From Aplectana chamaeleonis (lineage: Eukaryota > Nematoda > Chromadorea > Rhabditida > Cosmocercidae), in assembly GCA_029168955.1 (NCBI GenBank), contig JAPDOI010000367.1, positions 310,001 to 374,000 of the forward strand: a stretch of 64,000 bases of DNA, read 5' to 3'. Below are positions 1 to 11,098 of this stretch, in pieces. How positions within the stretch are numbered: position 1 is the stretch's first letter; each line of letters opens with the position of its first letter. Both the position numbers and the translations under genes were made by a program. A model generated the notes under the pieces. That model worked only from the letters and a program-made list of their open reading frames with translations, was not told where the DNA came from and ran no database searches.

Positions 1-95
1 AAACAAAACCAGGGATTGCGCCTTAACCAATCTTGTTTAATTAACCTACTTCGTATCGCACCTTATTAGAGCAATAAAGAAATAGTTTCCATTAA

Positions 96-644
96 AGGCA
101 GAGTTCATGATAAAAAAACCGTATTATAGCTTTCAATGTGTATAGGTATGTAGGTAATTCCACGAAGTAGAGGTAATTAGAGAAAATTCCCCTAAGGAAC
201 TCTCAAATACCGGAGAAAACCCTTTAAAGAAACCTCTGAACTATTTATTTACGCCTGCTTAGTGGGTTTCAGAAGATTGCGACAAAGCGTCAAACCTAAT
301 GTCGGAGATGGTTTTGCGCTTCAAAATCCTTAGGTAAGTGACTTTGTTTTTTTGTTTATTGTACCAAAAGAAATAGGGTGGTCTACTGCCCATGCTTGGA
401 TGTTAGAATCCTTCGCGATAAAGAATATTTAAAAAATCGTCAACTATTCCTCTGGTGAAACGAAGGCAGGACAACTGTTATATGAAGTGGGCGGGGTGAT
501 CCAATGGGTCGGCTGGTCCATGAGATTTTCACCGATTTCCTGGCCGTTTTTCGTCGCACTTACGTTCTTACGCTTCTTGGAGGGACCCAAAGCACACGTT
601 TTTGACAATAAAAAACGACAACTTCTTCGTTGTTAACGATGTCT
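96..644. mobile_element. TTAA-flanked MITE, family 'AGGCAGAG/GTTAACGATG', copy 1
   Basis: Both ends abut TTAA (92-95 and 645-648). The left end reads AGGCAGAGTTCATGAT and the right end, in reverse complement, AGACATCGTTAACAACG, an imperfect terminal inverted repeat. The interior (GGGCGGGGTGATCCAATGGG near 490, then a Cys-free, non-coding stretch) recurs at 31955-32462 in reverse orientation and at about 32700-33190. No transposase is encoded, so this is non-autonomous. TTAA duplication is characteristic of piggyBac-type transposases; that assignment is inference. Confidence 0.6.
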
Positions 645-652
645 TTAATTGC

Positions 653-3583
653 CAAATGGTCGGATATCCGAAGTTTTCGAATATTATTCGAATGATTATT
701 TTATTCGGAACCAAGCCCACTTGGCCTTAAGCGGAAAAGTTGAATTATGATGGGTGGACGATGCAAGATTCAACGCTAGAGGTGTCTCGCAGAGTGATTA
801 ATTGATACCGAGAAAATTATCCCCTACCCTTTATAATTCTATAATTTCTAACCTTTGATCTGATCCCTTTCCCATAATTGCATAATTTTTCTCTCCATAG
901 AGGATAAATAATAAAGCTCCGGGCGTAATCAATCTCTTCGGGGACGCTTCCATACAATCTGGACCACATTTTTCTATCATAAATGTAACAAAACCTCGAA
1001 ATTTAACACTTTATTGTACTTTTGAAGCGCACTGTGTTTGAAGTGTATGGTATATTAGCCATTGGTAAAGTAGAGATGCCCAGGTGACCAAATCGGTAAC
1101 TCTGCCAGTTTAGTCATCAGCAGGTGGCCATGTGGATGCCTTTGATCATCAATCAACTCACTAATCCGATAGGACAAAGGGCTGTGTGGACCATTAGGAA
1201 AAGACCATATATTATCAACCTGAGAGGCCATTATTGAATAGGTGAGAAATTTCATACCCGTTCAAGCACATGCGTCGCGACTCTGCCAACATGCTATACT
1301 TGAGAAACGCGCAATTTATAGTTGTGAAATTTCTGGAAATTTTTCGAGAGAAAAACAGACGAGTATGTATTGTCGCGACAGAAAACGTCCATGAACGAGG
1401 TCTAGGACAATGCCAATCGACAACAACAAGTCAATAAAACGTCATCTTCTCAACTGTTTCTTCTCAGACGATAGCAGGCCCTGAGCCCACCCCGAACCAG
1501 GGGTGTGCGGCAAAGGAATTTCAGATTTCGGCAAACGGCAGCGGCAAGCGGCAAACCCCAAAATGGCCGGCAAACGGCAGTCGGCAAACGGCAATTGCCG
1601 CACACCTGCCCCCGGAACGCACCCGGAGCCGCGTCCATGTTGCGCTAAGGGTCACAAATTCGGCAATTTCCGGACCACATATGTTGCGATCCAGGCCGCA
1701 TGCGTTGCGCTCCGGGTGCTACCGGTGAGATTGATTCACACAGCGCCCTGAGCGCAACTGTCGGCTGATGACGTCACAGTACATCGTACAGCGTACATGG
1801 TTGCGCCCCGGGCGCTTTCTATGAACCGATTTTAGTACCACAGTTGCAAAAATCGATACATCGGCGTGGTTCAGACGCTTCGCTGATCGATTACCGCACC
1901 CATATAAGCTAATCAATTTTTCAAGGAAGAATCCAACGATTTCCACCTATTCATCGAATTCCCCCACCCTACTGAACTTCCTTGGATTTATGTGACCCTT
2001 AATTGTTTTTCCCTTTTCTAAGCTAGTGCTGATTATGAAATACCTTTCAGCTTAGTACACTTTCCCCTGCTCAGAATTTTGGTTCCGTCACAACTTCACT
2101 CACAACTTCACCCATTAATCTTCTGATTTCACCCGATTTTCTCCAACTACACATTAGGTATATTTCCCTAAAGTTATTAGGTATTCATAACAACCGCCCT
2201 TTCTCAGAGTCCTTCTAATGATCTGGTTGAACGATTCAAAGCTAACAATGGAAAGTATGCATGGCACATATTTATTCCAAACATTAAAATTTAAATATAA
2301 ATTTAAATATATGTTGAAATAAATTTTAATATCCGAGCGATTCGTTTTTATCTATTTTTTTCAAAATGATTGGATAAATCCGAAACATTCCCTCCATGAA
2401 TATTTGCAAACTGCGTTCGGAAAGTCATGTTAATGTTTATTTTTTTGAATACAGTCTAAATATTGCACAAATATGAAGAGTATAGTGAATTCTACGATGG
2501 TCGAATATTGAGCGCAAATGGAGCAGAGGAAATCAATTCCAAGCCCTACAAGAGGAACAGTGAGAATCCCGCTCAAAAATCGCAGGAAGCCCAGATGCTC
2601 TTCCCTGTTTCAATTGATTCATCCGATTTCGAAGTGCGCGCGTCAGTCAACGCATGTGGCTCGGAGAGCAACCTGAACGCACTGCACGTTGCAATCACAA
2701 CCGAAACGCACCGCGAGTTCGAATATCAACTGCTCTGCGTTTCGGTCGCAGTGGGCGGAGAGGGGCAGGATCGGTTGCGCTCCGGGCCTGCTACTGTCTA
2801 AGTTGTTGACAACCAGAACGAGGTGCGCCTTCCTGCGAAAGACTTGCTCTTCGCCGCGAAAGATCGGCATGTAGCCCCGAAACCTCAGCCTGTTGTACGC
2901 CCTTTCACGGCCTAACTAATTTTGATATTTTTCACAAGTTTTAAATGGGATGTTCCATAAATGTTTTATTAGATTTCCGGATAGGGTAAATTCTATTTTG
3001 TTGCGTGAGTCGTCAGTCATTCAGGAAATCTACAAAAATAGGTTGTTGACTACGCAGATTCCTGGTACAGTTGCCAACCTGGAATTAGCAACAGGTGGAT
3101 TCCGAGGATAAGGTTTGCGACGAGGAAGTGCAGGTGGCTAAAACCTGTCTTTGGATTAGCCTAAAAACACCGCCATAGACGGGGTAAAAAGCTAGCTAGA
3201 CCAGTTTATGTTTAGACCGATGAACATTTCTGGTTAGAAGTACATATATGAATTTGCACCCCCACCCTTCACCTTTCATTTCTGGGATGATTACCCTTCA
3301 TGGAAAGCCGAGGCAGACTTTTACGAACGATAAAATCAAGATGAATTTCGATATTTATTAAAATTTGCGAGAGAATATATTTTTTCGAACTGGAAATGTT
3401 TGGAAAATCGCGATTGAGTGAGTTTTTCGAAAGTCATTTTATAAAATCGCTCAAAATTCGAGAAGTTTTGGAATAGGAGAAGAAAATTCTGCTTAACGTT
3501 CAAGTAATTTCTTTGAAGTTTTCGAAACCCATTTAGCGATTAATTTAAAATAGAACTATAACCTCGAATAACGTCAACCGTGA
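653..3583. other. AT-rich intergenic stretch with a CGGCAA-rich patch
   Basis: I find no recognisable gene here. At 1503-1607 there is a patch of short CGGCAAA/CGGCAG units bounded by GTGCGGCAA and TTGCCGCAC, so it can fold back on itself. A weak reading frame at 2463-2801 (plus) lacks an ATG at its start and matches nothing I know. The rest is AT-rich filler. Confidence 0.5.
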
Positions 3584-3935
3584 CTCTGAGAGTTTTGGCC
3601 GAGAAATAGCCGCGAAATGTCTCCCTGCCGCGTAGTAGTCGCGAAATAGCAGCCAAATTATGCTCGCCGCGACGAAGCCGCGAAGAAGCCGCGAAGAAGC
3701 CGCTAAATGATTCTCGCCGCGAAACCCGGATGGTGGCTCGGCGAGCAGGCGACGGTTGCGTCTTGGTTACCATTGGTTACTTCTCGTTGTTTCTCGGTTA
3801 TATCTCGGCTATTTCTCGGCCTCTTCTTGTCCGTTTCGTGAAATGCCGCGAAACAGCCGAGAAATGGCCCACCGAGAGCCGCTGCGGAGCATGGTGGGCT
3901 ATTTCGCGGCTATATCTGGGCCAAAACTCTCAGAG
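3584..3935. mobile_element. CTCTGAGAG-type MITE, copy A (deleted)
   Basis: The element starts CTCTGAGAGTTTTGGCC and ends in the inverted form GGCCAAAACTCTCAGAG. The left half is built of roughly 11-bp units of the type GCCGCGAAATA, and the right half holds the complement (TTTCTCGGCTA units), so the whole element can form a hairpin. It is shorter than copy C (23696-24156) and lacks the SL1-like core found there. No coding capacity. Confidence 0.65.
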
Positions 3936-4086
3936 AATTGTCCGACAAACCGATTTCTCTCTGTATGAGTATCTCGAATAGTAGAAAAAAAGAAAACGTG
4001 ATTTTTTGAGACATTGGAAATAGGAAAAACTGAACCATTTATTTATCTGCAAAAAATAAAGAAAACGAGCGATCGAACAAACCAAA

Positions 4087-4369
4087 CACTGTGCTTATCT
4101 AGGCCAAATTCCGGTCAGCAATTGCGTTTCAACACGCTTTGCGGCCGCACGCGCTCAAGTCAGTCGGGTTTCAAGCGCCAAAACCGACTCGATGTGGCTT
4201 TTTTATACAGTTTCCTCCAATTCTCCTTCGTATCCAGTTTCCAAAAGCCATCTAGAGTCAGAAGATCGGCCGCTGCAGCGCTGGAAGCTCTTCTGACTTG
4301 AGAGCATGCGGCCGCAAAGCGTGTCGAGACGCAATTGCGGACCGGAATTAGGCCCAGATAAGCAAAGTA
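4087..4369. mobile_element. 282-bp inverted-repeat MITE, copy 1
   Basis: Terminal inverted repeats of about 60 bp begin with CACTGTGCTTATCT and contain AATTCCGG, AATTGCG and a GCGGCCGC-type core; the right end mirrors them. Three further copies lie at 18177-18446, 25420-25700 and 39626-39907. Best copies are bounded by TA, suggesting a Tc1/mariner-mobilised, non-autonomous element. The interior also folds back (GAAGAGTTTCCAGCG against its complement). Confidence 0.7.
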
Positions 4370-6922
4370 TGTAGGTAGCCTTATCCCAAAAATAAACAGA
4401 TTTTTTTTGTAAAAAAAACCGAATTTTCTCCAAAATCTAGTATTTAGTTTCTCGAATGAACATTATCGATTATTTTTTTTTCAGTAGACACCAAACATTT
4501 GAAAAATAATAATTTCATTTTGCTAACAAATCCAATTTTCCGTCGAATGTAAAAAATGTTAAACCGAATGCCAAGAAAACCAATTGATCTGATTTTTTGA
4601 TTGATTTAAATGAACGAATCATTTTAGTTAAAAAAACCGAATAGGAAAACCGAATGATCGGATTTTCGAATAACTCGTACAACGAGACGGAATAATTTTT
4701 GTTTTATAAATGAACCGAATATGCGCAAAACCCATTAATGAGAATTTACGAGTGAGCCGAACTCGAACAGTTTCTTTATTTATATTTAAAAGCTTCTAAT
4801 TAGATTTACAAGGGAACATAACAATGGGGATTTCAACTATACGAATAAATCAAGTTTTCAAAAAAAAAACTATTATCGAATCTGTGAAATATTCGAAAAG
4901 CGAAATTATGTGAATCATCGACAAACTCGAGCAGTTGAATGAAGTCAAAATTAAATTTCAGAATTAATAGGATGTTTGACCACCTACTGTTGAACTCTGG
5001 ATCGAGGAAACCCGCGTCGTAATTAGGATTGCTCGTGCCGAGCGTGCGCGAGTGGCCCCGTTACGGATAAAAAACGGTCGATATCGCTCACCGCTGATTT
5101 TCCCATGATCAACTTTCTTTTATCCTCGCCATTTCCCCTTTTTCTCAATATGCTCAGAAGGTAACTTTTCTCTAGCTTCTTGCGTGGGAATCTCGGAAAT
5201 ATAGAACGATCCGGTCGAAAACACACAATGAAAAGAAAAAAATGCACAACACCGCCCAATAAGTAAACACAGGATTATTATAAGGACAATTGATAAGCCG
5301 AAAAAAAGAAAATTGAAGTGAAAGAACAAAACAAGAGATATGAAGAGACATAGACATGAATGTTGGTCATATGAAAACCACCGGTGAGTGAAATTGATCG
5401 TTTTTTCAACAGAAACGGGATCACCCCACACGCTCGACACGCGCGCTCCTAGTTCTCCCAATTCAGGGATTGACGATAGATTCCAATCGGATAGAGGCTG
5501 TCCCAATGCAGTGTTTCAAAACTTCGAGGAGTTGGAGTGCCCTCCCCCCCCCCCTTGAATAAGATAGCGTGAAGTGTGAAGTGACGAGAAATTATCTCCT
5601 TTCTGCTATACTTGCCCCTTTTTTGAGACACATTTAGTCACAAAAAATGACGCGTCATTAATGAATGATCCGTAGTGAAGGCGCGTGTGTGTGTCCTGAA
5701 AAATACGCAATCAATCAGTGAGACCTAAACGAGTTTCGGTTTTTTCTTGGCGCCTATAAAATCGAGAACCTGATTTTCTAATCGATGTTCCCCTCACACA
5801 CACGTTTAGGTGAAATCTCTCTGTCACCAAAGGGAAATTACGTAAATATCGCGGAGAGATTACCGAAAACATAATAGCAGGGTCAGGCAGACCGTTGTCT
5901 AGGACCTCGACGAAGCTACGCCCCCCCCCTTAGAGATCAAAATTTTGAATAATTGTAGGAACTTTTACGTCCCCTTCAGGTTCTGAAAAAAATTTTACAG
6001 TTTTTGTGGTCAGGAATTTCAAAAAACAATTATTCAACCTGCCTTATCCGACTGATGAGCCTCGGGGAGTGCAGTTTTGACTTGCCCTTGAGCAACAACA
6101 TCTGCATTTAGAAAGAAGTAATTAAAATTGTGACACAGATCGCCTCACAATCTCATGATGGCATACCGATGAAGAAAAATGTGGGCAAATTAATGCAGAT
6201 ATGAAAAAAACGCTGGACATTTGTTCCTTGCTTGCATTAAGTTTAGTCCTAATCTTGATCGTGCAGTAAGCGAATAAAAAGTCAGGAATGATTTAGAAAA
6301 TGACGCAATAGGCTAGCTTGAGCTGATAGGAATTTTTGTAGTGGAGGAAATCATGGTGAGGATGTAGAACGTCCCCTAACTTTTGAAGGATTCCAACCTC
6401 GGAATGGGCAGAACTCTGGCGTATGCCGAGCATTATTCGGGGACGTTTTGTACCCTCGATGACAGCTCACGAATCATAAGGCTTCGCGACACCTGAGTGC
6501 AAACCTAGTTAGATGGGGCCACTAGGGACACGCGGGAAGAATGAATTATACACTATCAAAACTCTGAGCATTTAGATGGAGTTTCTGTAAGAACAATGAC
6601 TGATAGCACTATAAAATAGCAGATACCGGCAGCATTCTACATTTTGACGGATAAGGGGCCTCCAACTAGGTTTGCACCGAGACCTCCGGGTGGGTGGGGA
6701 ACCCTTTTGTGGCTGTGTAAACCTTTGCAAGTTCAAAAAAGTTCGATTTCCAACTAGTATTGTTGAAACGGAAGGGGTGCGAGCGCGGGTGGGAGAGGGG
6801 ATGTCACCGGCGGTGGTTTTGCGGGCACTGTACTGCGCAACAGTGCTAAGTGAGGATTTCCACCGTAGTTTTAGTGCGTCGACCGCAACCACATCATAGC
6901 CTTTTCACATTGTGGTGAACTG
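4370..6922. other. AT-rich stretch without identifiable gene
   Basis: No gene, RNA or clear mobile-element end was recognised. A minus-strand frame at 5120-5506 is rich in Phe, Leu and Ile and ends in a homopolymer-rich region, but has no family resemblance I can name. Poly-C runs sit at about 5541 and 5922. Confidence 0.4.
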
Positions 6923-7149
6923 CTCAGAAAAATCAAAACCAGTTACTTGTAATATAAATGTAACTTACTTCAATGTCTCAAGTAACTTACATTTATATTA
7001 CATGTAACATACATTTATATTACATGTAACTTAAATTTATATTGCATGTAAGTTATACTTATTTTACATGTAACTTACATTCGAATTTTCACTATGGGTG
7101 GCCATGACGTGACGCAGACGACACGCGACGCAGAGAACGCACCCGCACG

Positions 7150-7236
7150 TGTCCCGGACCACACACTAAGCAAAAAAAATTTGTGCGGGGCCTTCCCTGC
7201 TGGTTTGGGGTCAAGTCAAACTTGGGTAATTGAATC
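7150..7236 (-). ncRNA. SL-RNA-like sequence (degenerate)
   Basis: On the minus strand from 7236 the sequence matches the nematode SL1 22-mer at 19 of 22 positions, with the core AATTACCCAAGTTTGA intact. About 60 nt downstream comes AAATTTTTTTTG (about 7168-7179), resembling an Sm-binding site, which sits at a similar distance in SL RNAs. However, the GAG|GT donor junction is missing (GACTTGA instead), so if it is SL-RNA-derived it is probably dead. It is embedded in palindromic element A. Confidence 0.3.
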
Positions 7237-7313
7237 AAAAGCAACGCCAGTCGTAAGCGTGACCCCGCAAGTGCGTCGTACATCCCCCTTGGAAATATCT
7301 TCTCAGCCGATTT

Positions 7314-7325
7314 AAGTTACTTGCG
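7314..7325. repeat. LINE target-site duplication, left copy
   Basis: AAGTTACTTGCG precedes the LINE and is repeated exactly at 10776-10787 after its GAA-rich tail. A 12-bp duplication is typical of target-primed reverse transcription. Confidence 0.85.
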
Positions 7326-7360
7326 GCTGCCGAGATGTCGTACGTTCGTGCCGTGGCAGT

Positions 7361-8296
7361 GTGGAGGAAAGAAGATCGCCTCCGTGCAAACCGACGTCAA
7401 CCCCTCCGAGAAGAGGGTTTTTGTCATGGGAGAGGTGCTGGTCGGCCGCAGCTCTCCTGAGGATTTTATTACAAAGGGCCGGCGTCGAGAGGAATCCAGG
7501 TCCAGCACGGAAGTATCCATGTGCCACCTGCGGCGAGGATGTTACCTGGCATAAAACAAGTGTCCAGTGCTTCGGATGCCAAAGGTGGGTGCACTTCTCC
7601 TGTTCGGGCCTCAGTTCTGTGAGGCATCATGACTCATCCTTTCGTTGTCTTCTATGCTCTCGCCCCAACAACTCTGATTCCTCAATTACCAACCGCCCCC
7701 TCTCCATTGTTCACATTAATCTCAACGGCCTTCGCAACAAGTTATCTGAACTCTCTCTATTCGCACGTTCTCATCACCCGGATGTTATCATGGTTCAAGA
7801 AACCAAGCTCTCTCCATCTACCACTTATCCCCAACCTAACATTCCGGGCTACACCGCCTATCACATGCCAAGGACAGCTCTTGGGGGCGGAGTGTCTACT
7901 TTCGTTCAATCTGCCTTACCTTCTCATATTATCCCTAATACTCCTAAGGACGGTACTCTCGAGTACATTCCTGTCCACCTCCCCCTCAAAACCCCTTTAT
8001 CTCTATTTAACATATATATTCCTCCTATATCATCTTGTCCCCCCTCTTATAATCCTATTCCCCTCCTTAAGCAGTTGTACGACTGCTCACTCTCCCCTTC
8101 AGCTATCTTTGCGGGTGACTTCAATGCTCACACGTTCTGTTCCGCTCTTGATTCTGACGCCAGAGGGGAAGATGTCGAAGAATGGGCTGAGGAGTGTGAC
8201 CTGGTTATCCTCAATGATGACCAGCCCACTTCGTCTCCCCTGCCAACGGCCGACCTTTCTAGCCCAGACATCTCTCTTGTGTTATCCAATCTCTAA
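7361..8296 (+). pseudogene. LINE N-terminus: 2A-like motif, PHD-like finger, AP endonuclease
   Basis: The open frame begins at a GTG with no in-frame ATG upstream inside the element, so the true start is uncertain. Residues about 32-48 end in AGVERNPGP, matching the 2A ribosome-skipping signature except that the usual Asp before VE is absent. Residues 54-99 form a Cys4-His-Cys3-like finger (CATC, CFGC, WVHFSC, CLLC). The endonuclease starts at about residue 114 with HINLNGLRNK, then QETKLS, GGGVSTFV and GDFNAH. Its last catalytic motif (SDHIPV) lies beyond a frameshift near 8290. The finger probably binds nucleic acid, and the endonuclease nicks the target for reverse transcription. The frame closes in a stop at 8294-8296. 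Confidence 0.8.
7454..7504 (+). other. 2A-like ribosome-skipping motif in the LINE ORF
   Basis: The 17 residues LLRILLQRAGVERNPGP encode a hydrophobic leader followed by GVExNPGP. In 2A peptides the ribosome fails to form the last Gly-Pro bond, releasing the upstream peptide. 2A-like signals upstream of Cys-rich fingers are known from some non-LTR retrotransposons. The consensus has Asp at the position before VE; here it is missing, so activity is uncertain. Confidence 0.55.
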
Positions 8297-10739
8297 TGCT
8301 TGCACGTGGTCCACATCCACAACTCTCTCCAGTGATCACATTCCCGTCTTTGTCTATATTGATCTCTCTGACTCTCTTGCCCCTTACTCTGGTTTTCGTC
8401 ATCGTACTTATCTTAATTTAGGCCTAGCAGACTGGACCCTGTTCAGAGATGTTGCACTTCGCCATGCGGTCGACTACCCATGGAATGGTGATGTTCATCA
8501 GAAAGAGCGCCATCTAACAAGTGCCATCCGAAAGGCCATGAAAGCAGCAATTCCTGAATGTCGTGTCAAGACCTTTTTTCCAAATGTCAGCAGGGAAATA
8601 CTGCAGAAGATAAGAACCAGAGATGAGAAGAGAGCCGCAGACCATCTAGACCCGGACATAGCTGTGCTGGATAATGAGATCAAGCAGGATCTGGATAAGA
8701 ACAAGAAGGAATGCTGGGAGAAGTTCACTGAAAAGCTGAATTTCAAGGCTGACGGAACTACGACTTGGAAAGTGTTGAGGAAAATTTCCCGGCAAGTCCG
8801 CTCTCGATGAGCTCCGCTATTGAGTTCGAGGAGAACGTCTTCAAATCAGGGAAAGCGGCTGCTTATGCGCTCGGCAAGAACTTCTTCATCACACGTGCCA
8901 AGCGAGGCGTGCAAAACAGAGTCACGGTTAGAGAACTGAGCCGGTTGCCGCTCATGAACGCTTCTGAGGCCTTTACTCTCACGCAAGTAGAGAAGGCTAT
9001 CAAAGAAATGCGGAATTCGAAGGCTATCGGACCTAACGGTATCTCCCCAGCCATCCTGAAGAAGCTTCCCACGGAACTTCTACCGATGCTTGCAGATATC
9101 ATTAACACTTCTTTCCGGACCTGCACTCTACCCCAAGCTTGGAAGACAGCCAATGTGATACCGTTGCCAAAGGCAGGCAAGTCCCAAAGCACGGCAAAGG
9201 GCTTTCGACCAATAAGCCTGTTATCGCCCGTCGCTAAATTAGCTGAAAAGTTGATCGTGACGGACCTGGCTGATCAAAATGAGCGACAGCAGCATCAGCA
9301 TGGGTTCAGGAAACTTCACTCCACTACTACAGCTCTATTGGAGATCGTGAGCTTTGCGGTCGATGGGTTCAACATGAGAAAGCCCCTGAGAACGGTGGCC
9401 GTCGCCCTCGACCTGAGCAAAGCGTTTGACTCTGTTAACTTGGGACTGCTGTCCGAGAAACTGCTCAAGTCGTCGCTACCATCATGGCAGAAGCGATGGA
9501 TTGCAGCGTTCACTAAAGGCCGCCGTGCTAAGGTTCTGTTCCAGAATCATGTATCCGATAGCATTCCAATAGCAGCCGGTGTTCCGCAAGGCGGAGTGTT
9601 GTCCCCTGCCCTATTCAGCCTGTATCTTGAGGGCATTCCTGAGCCTCCCAATGATGTAAGGATTGTTATGTATGCCGACGACATCACCATCATGTGCCAG
9701 GATCGTGACCTGCAGATAGCCGCTAACAAGATCAGCGTTTATCTCTGTCGAGCTGAAGCTCTTCCTCGATAAAATGATGCTCACAGTCTCTGCCGCAAAA
9801 TCCTCTGTTTCAGTGTTCACAACGAACACCAAGGAACACAGTGCCCATCCAGATGTCAAATGGGATGGTGACCTGTTGCCAGCAGCAAAATTCCCAAGCT
9901 GCTTGGCCTTATTCTTGATCCTCACTGAAGTTCCACAAAAACGCGGAACAGAAACAAACAGTCGTCAAGGCTAGGCTTAATATCTTGAGAGCTCTCGGAG
10001 GAACATCATGGGGAAGTAGCCGAGAGACAATATTGAGAACCTACAGAGCAATACTTCAGCCGGCTCTGGAATATGCGGCACCAGTGTGGCAGCACCTGGT
10101 GTCTGACAGCTCCTGGAATAAGCTGCAGCGTGTACAGAATGCTGCGCTTAGAATTGCACCGGTTGTGCAAGGAGCTCCCCGGTGGAGCATCTTCACGCGG
10201 AGGCCTGCATATTGCCGGTCAAGGAGCATTGTGAACTCCAGGCACAGCAGATGTATATTAATGTTCTGAGGCAGCCGAATCATCCGTCAAAGAGAATCAT
10301 GAAGCCCATAAGAGAGAGGTCGATTAGGACGCCGTTCGCCGATGCTCCTCGTAAAGTTGATGTACGGAGATGGGCCGACTCCAACATGGAAAGGCTTCGT
10401 CTTCTGCGTGAGGAGCACACCCAGTTTGTTCGAGGATATCTAGCAAAGGCGGCTGTGAACCCTATCTTGGGAACGGTGCCGCCTCGGGTTTGCGAGTCCG
10501 AATCTCAACTCGGCAGACGAGCCAGATGTGCTCTTGCATCGCTGCGCTGTGGTCACTCTATTCTGCTCATGTCTTACGTCAACAAGATCGACAGCAGCCG
10601 ACCAGACGCATGCCCGGACTGTGGTGCTCCCGGACACGACACGGCGCACTTGTTCATGTGCCCGAAGAGACCTACCTCCTTAACAACAATGGACCTTTGG
10701 ACGAATCCTGTGAAGGCCGCCCAGTTCCTCAACCTATGA
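8290..10739 (+). pseudogene. LINE reverse transcriptase and C-terminal domain (frameshifted)
   Basis: This continues the LINE ORF in alternating frames. The endonuclease tail SDHIPVFVYI is at about 8331-8360. The RT occupies about 8950-9770 with GPNGISPAILKK, GFRPISLLSPVAK, HGFRKLHST, ALDLSKAFDSV, GVPQGGVLSP and the catalytic MYADDITI (about 9668-9691). The thumb-like part (YRAILQPALEYAAPVW) is at about 10040-10100. The C-terminus (to 10739) has a Cys-His motif, CPDCGAPGHDTAHLFMCP, of the type seen in Ingi/Jockey-like LINEs. Frameshifts near 8790, 9765, 9960 and 10180 make it non-functional. It would copy LINE RNA at nicked target DNA. Confidence 0.85.
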
Positions 10740-10775
10740 CAAAAACCACTTTGAGGCTGCAGAAGAAGAAGAAGA

Positions 10776-10787
10776 AAGTTACTTGCG
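10776..10787. repeat. LINE target-site duplication, right copy
   Basis: Exact match to AAGTTACTTGCG at 7314-7325. The sequence continues directly into the right half of palindromic element A. Confidence 0.85.
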
Positions 10788-11098
10788 ACTTATAATGTGC
10801 CATTTAGGTTACATGTAACATATCGGAAGCGCACTGAACACAGTATCCTCTCAGAAATCGAAAACAACTTACTTGTAACATATCTGAACCGAAGTGAGTT
10901 ACTTGCGACTTATCTCAGGCCATTTAAGATACATGTAACATATCGGAGGCGCACCGCACGCACTATCCCGCCGATATGTTGCATGTAACTTAAGTGACCT
11001 GAGATAAGTCGCAAGTAACATACATCGGCTCAGATATGTTACAAGTAACTTGGTTTCGGCATTTAATGTTACAAGTAACTTGTTTTCATTTTTCTGAG

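Larger units (their letters stand above)
7326..10775 (+). mobile_element. Non-LTR retrotransposon (Ingi/Vingi- or CR1-like LINE), 3.45 kb
   Basis: A 3,450-bp LINE bounded by a 12-bp duplication and ending in a short GAA-repeat tail (10762-10775). Along the plus strand it carries a 2A-like motif, a PHD/RING-like Cys-His finger, an APE-type endonuclease, a reverse transcriptase and a C-terminal Cys-rich segment. The coding sequence is split over several frames (shifts near 8290, 8790, 9765, 9960 and 10180), so it is an inactive copy. Clade placement rests on motif feel only; Vingi/Ingi, CR1 and Jockey remain possible. Confidence 0.85.
6923..11098. mobile_element. Palindromic TACATGTAAC-rich DNA element A (split by a LINE)
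   Basis: The ends are inverted copies: CTCAGAAAAATCAAAAC at 6923 and the complement, ending CTGAG, at 11098. The subterminal parts are dense in TTACATGTAACTTACATTTA-like units (6940-7085 and 10790-11080). A second copy lies at 53400-54370. It encodes nothing itself; the coding sequence inside belongs to a LINE inserted at 7326-10775. Without that LINE and one target copy the element is about 0.7 kb. Confidence 0.65.

Noticed and set aside
5120..5506. 128-residue minus-strand frame with Phe-rich hydrophobic stretch
   Set aside because: Composition follows the local A-rich plus strand; no family resemblance, no splice context.
7629..8283. First half of the 393-residue frame inside the LINE
   Set aside because: Up to about 8283 it is out of phase with the endonuclease, which is read in the overlapping frame; only the part after 8290 is real LINE sequence.
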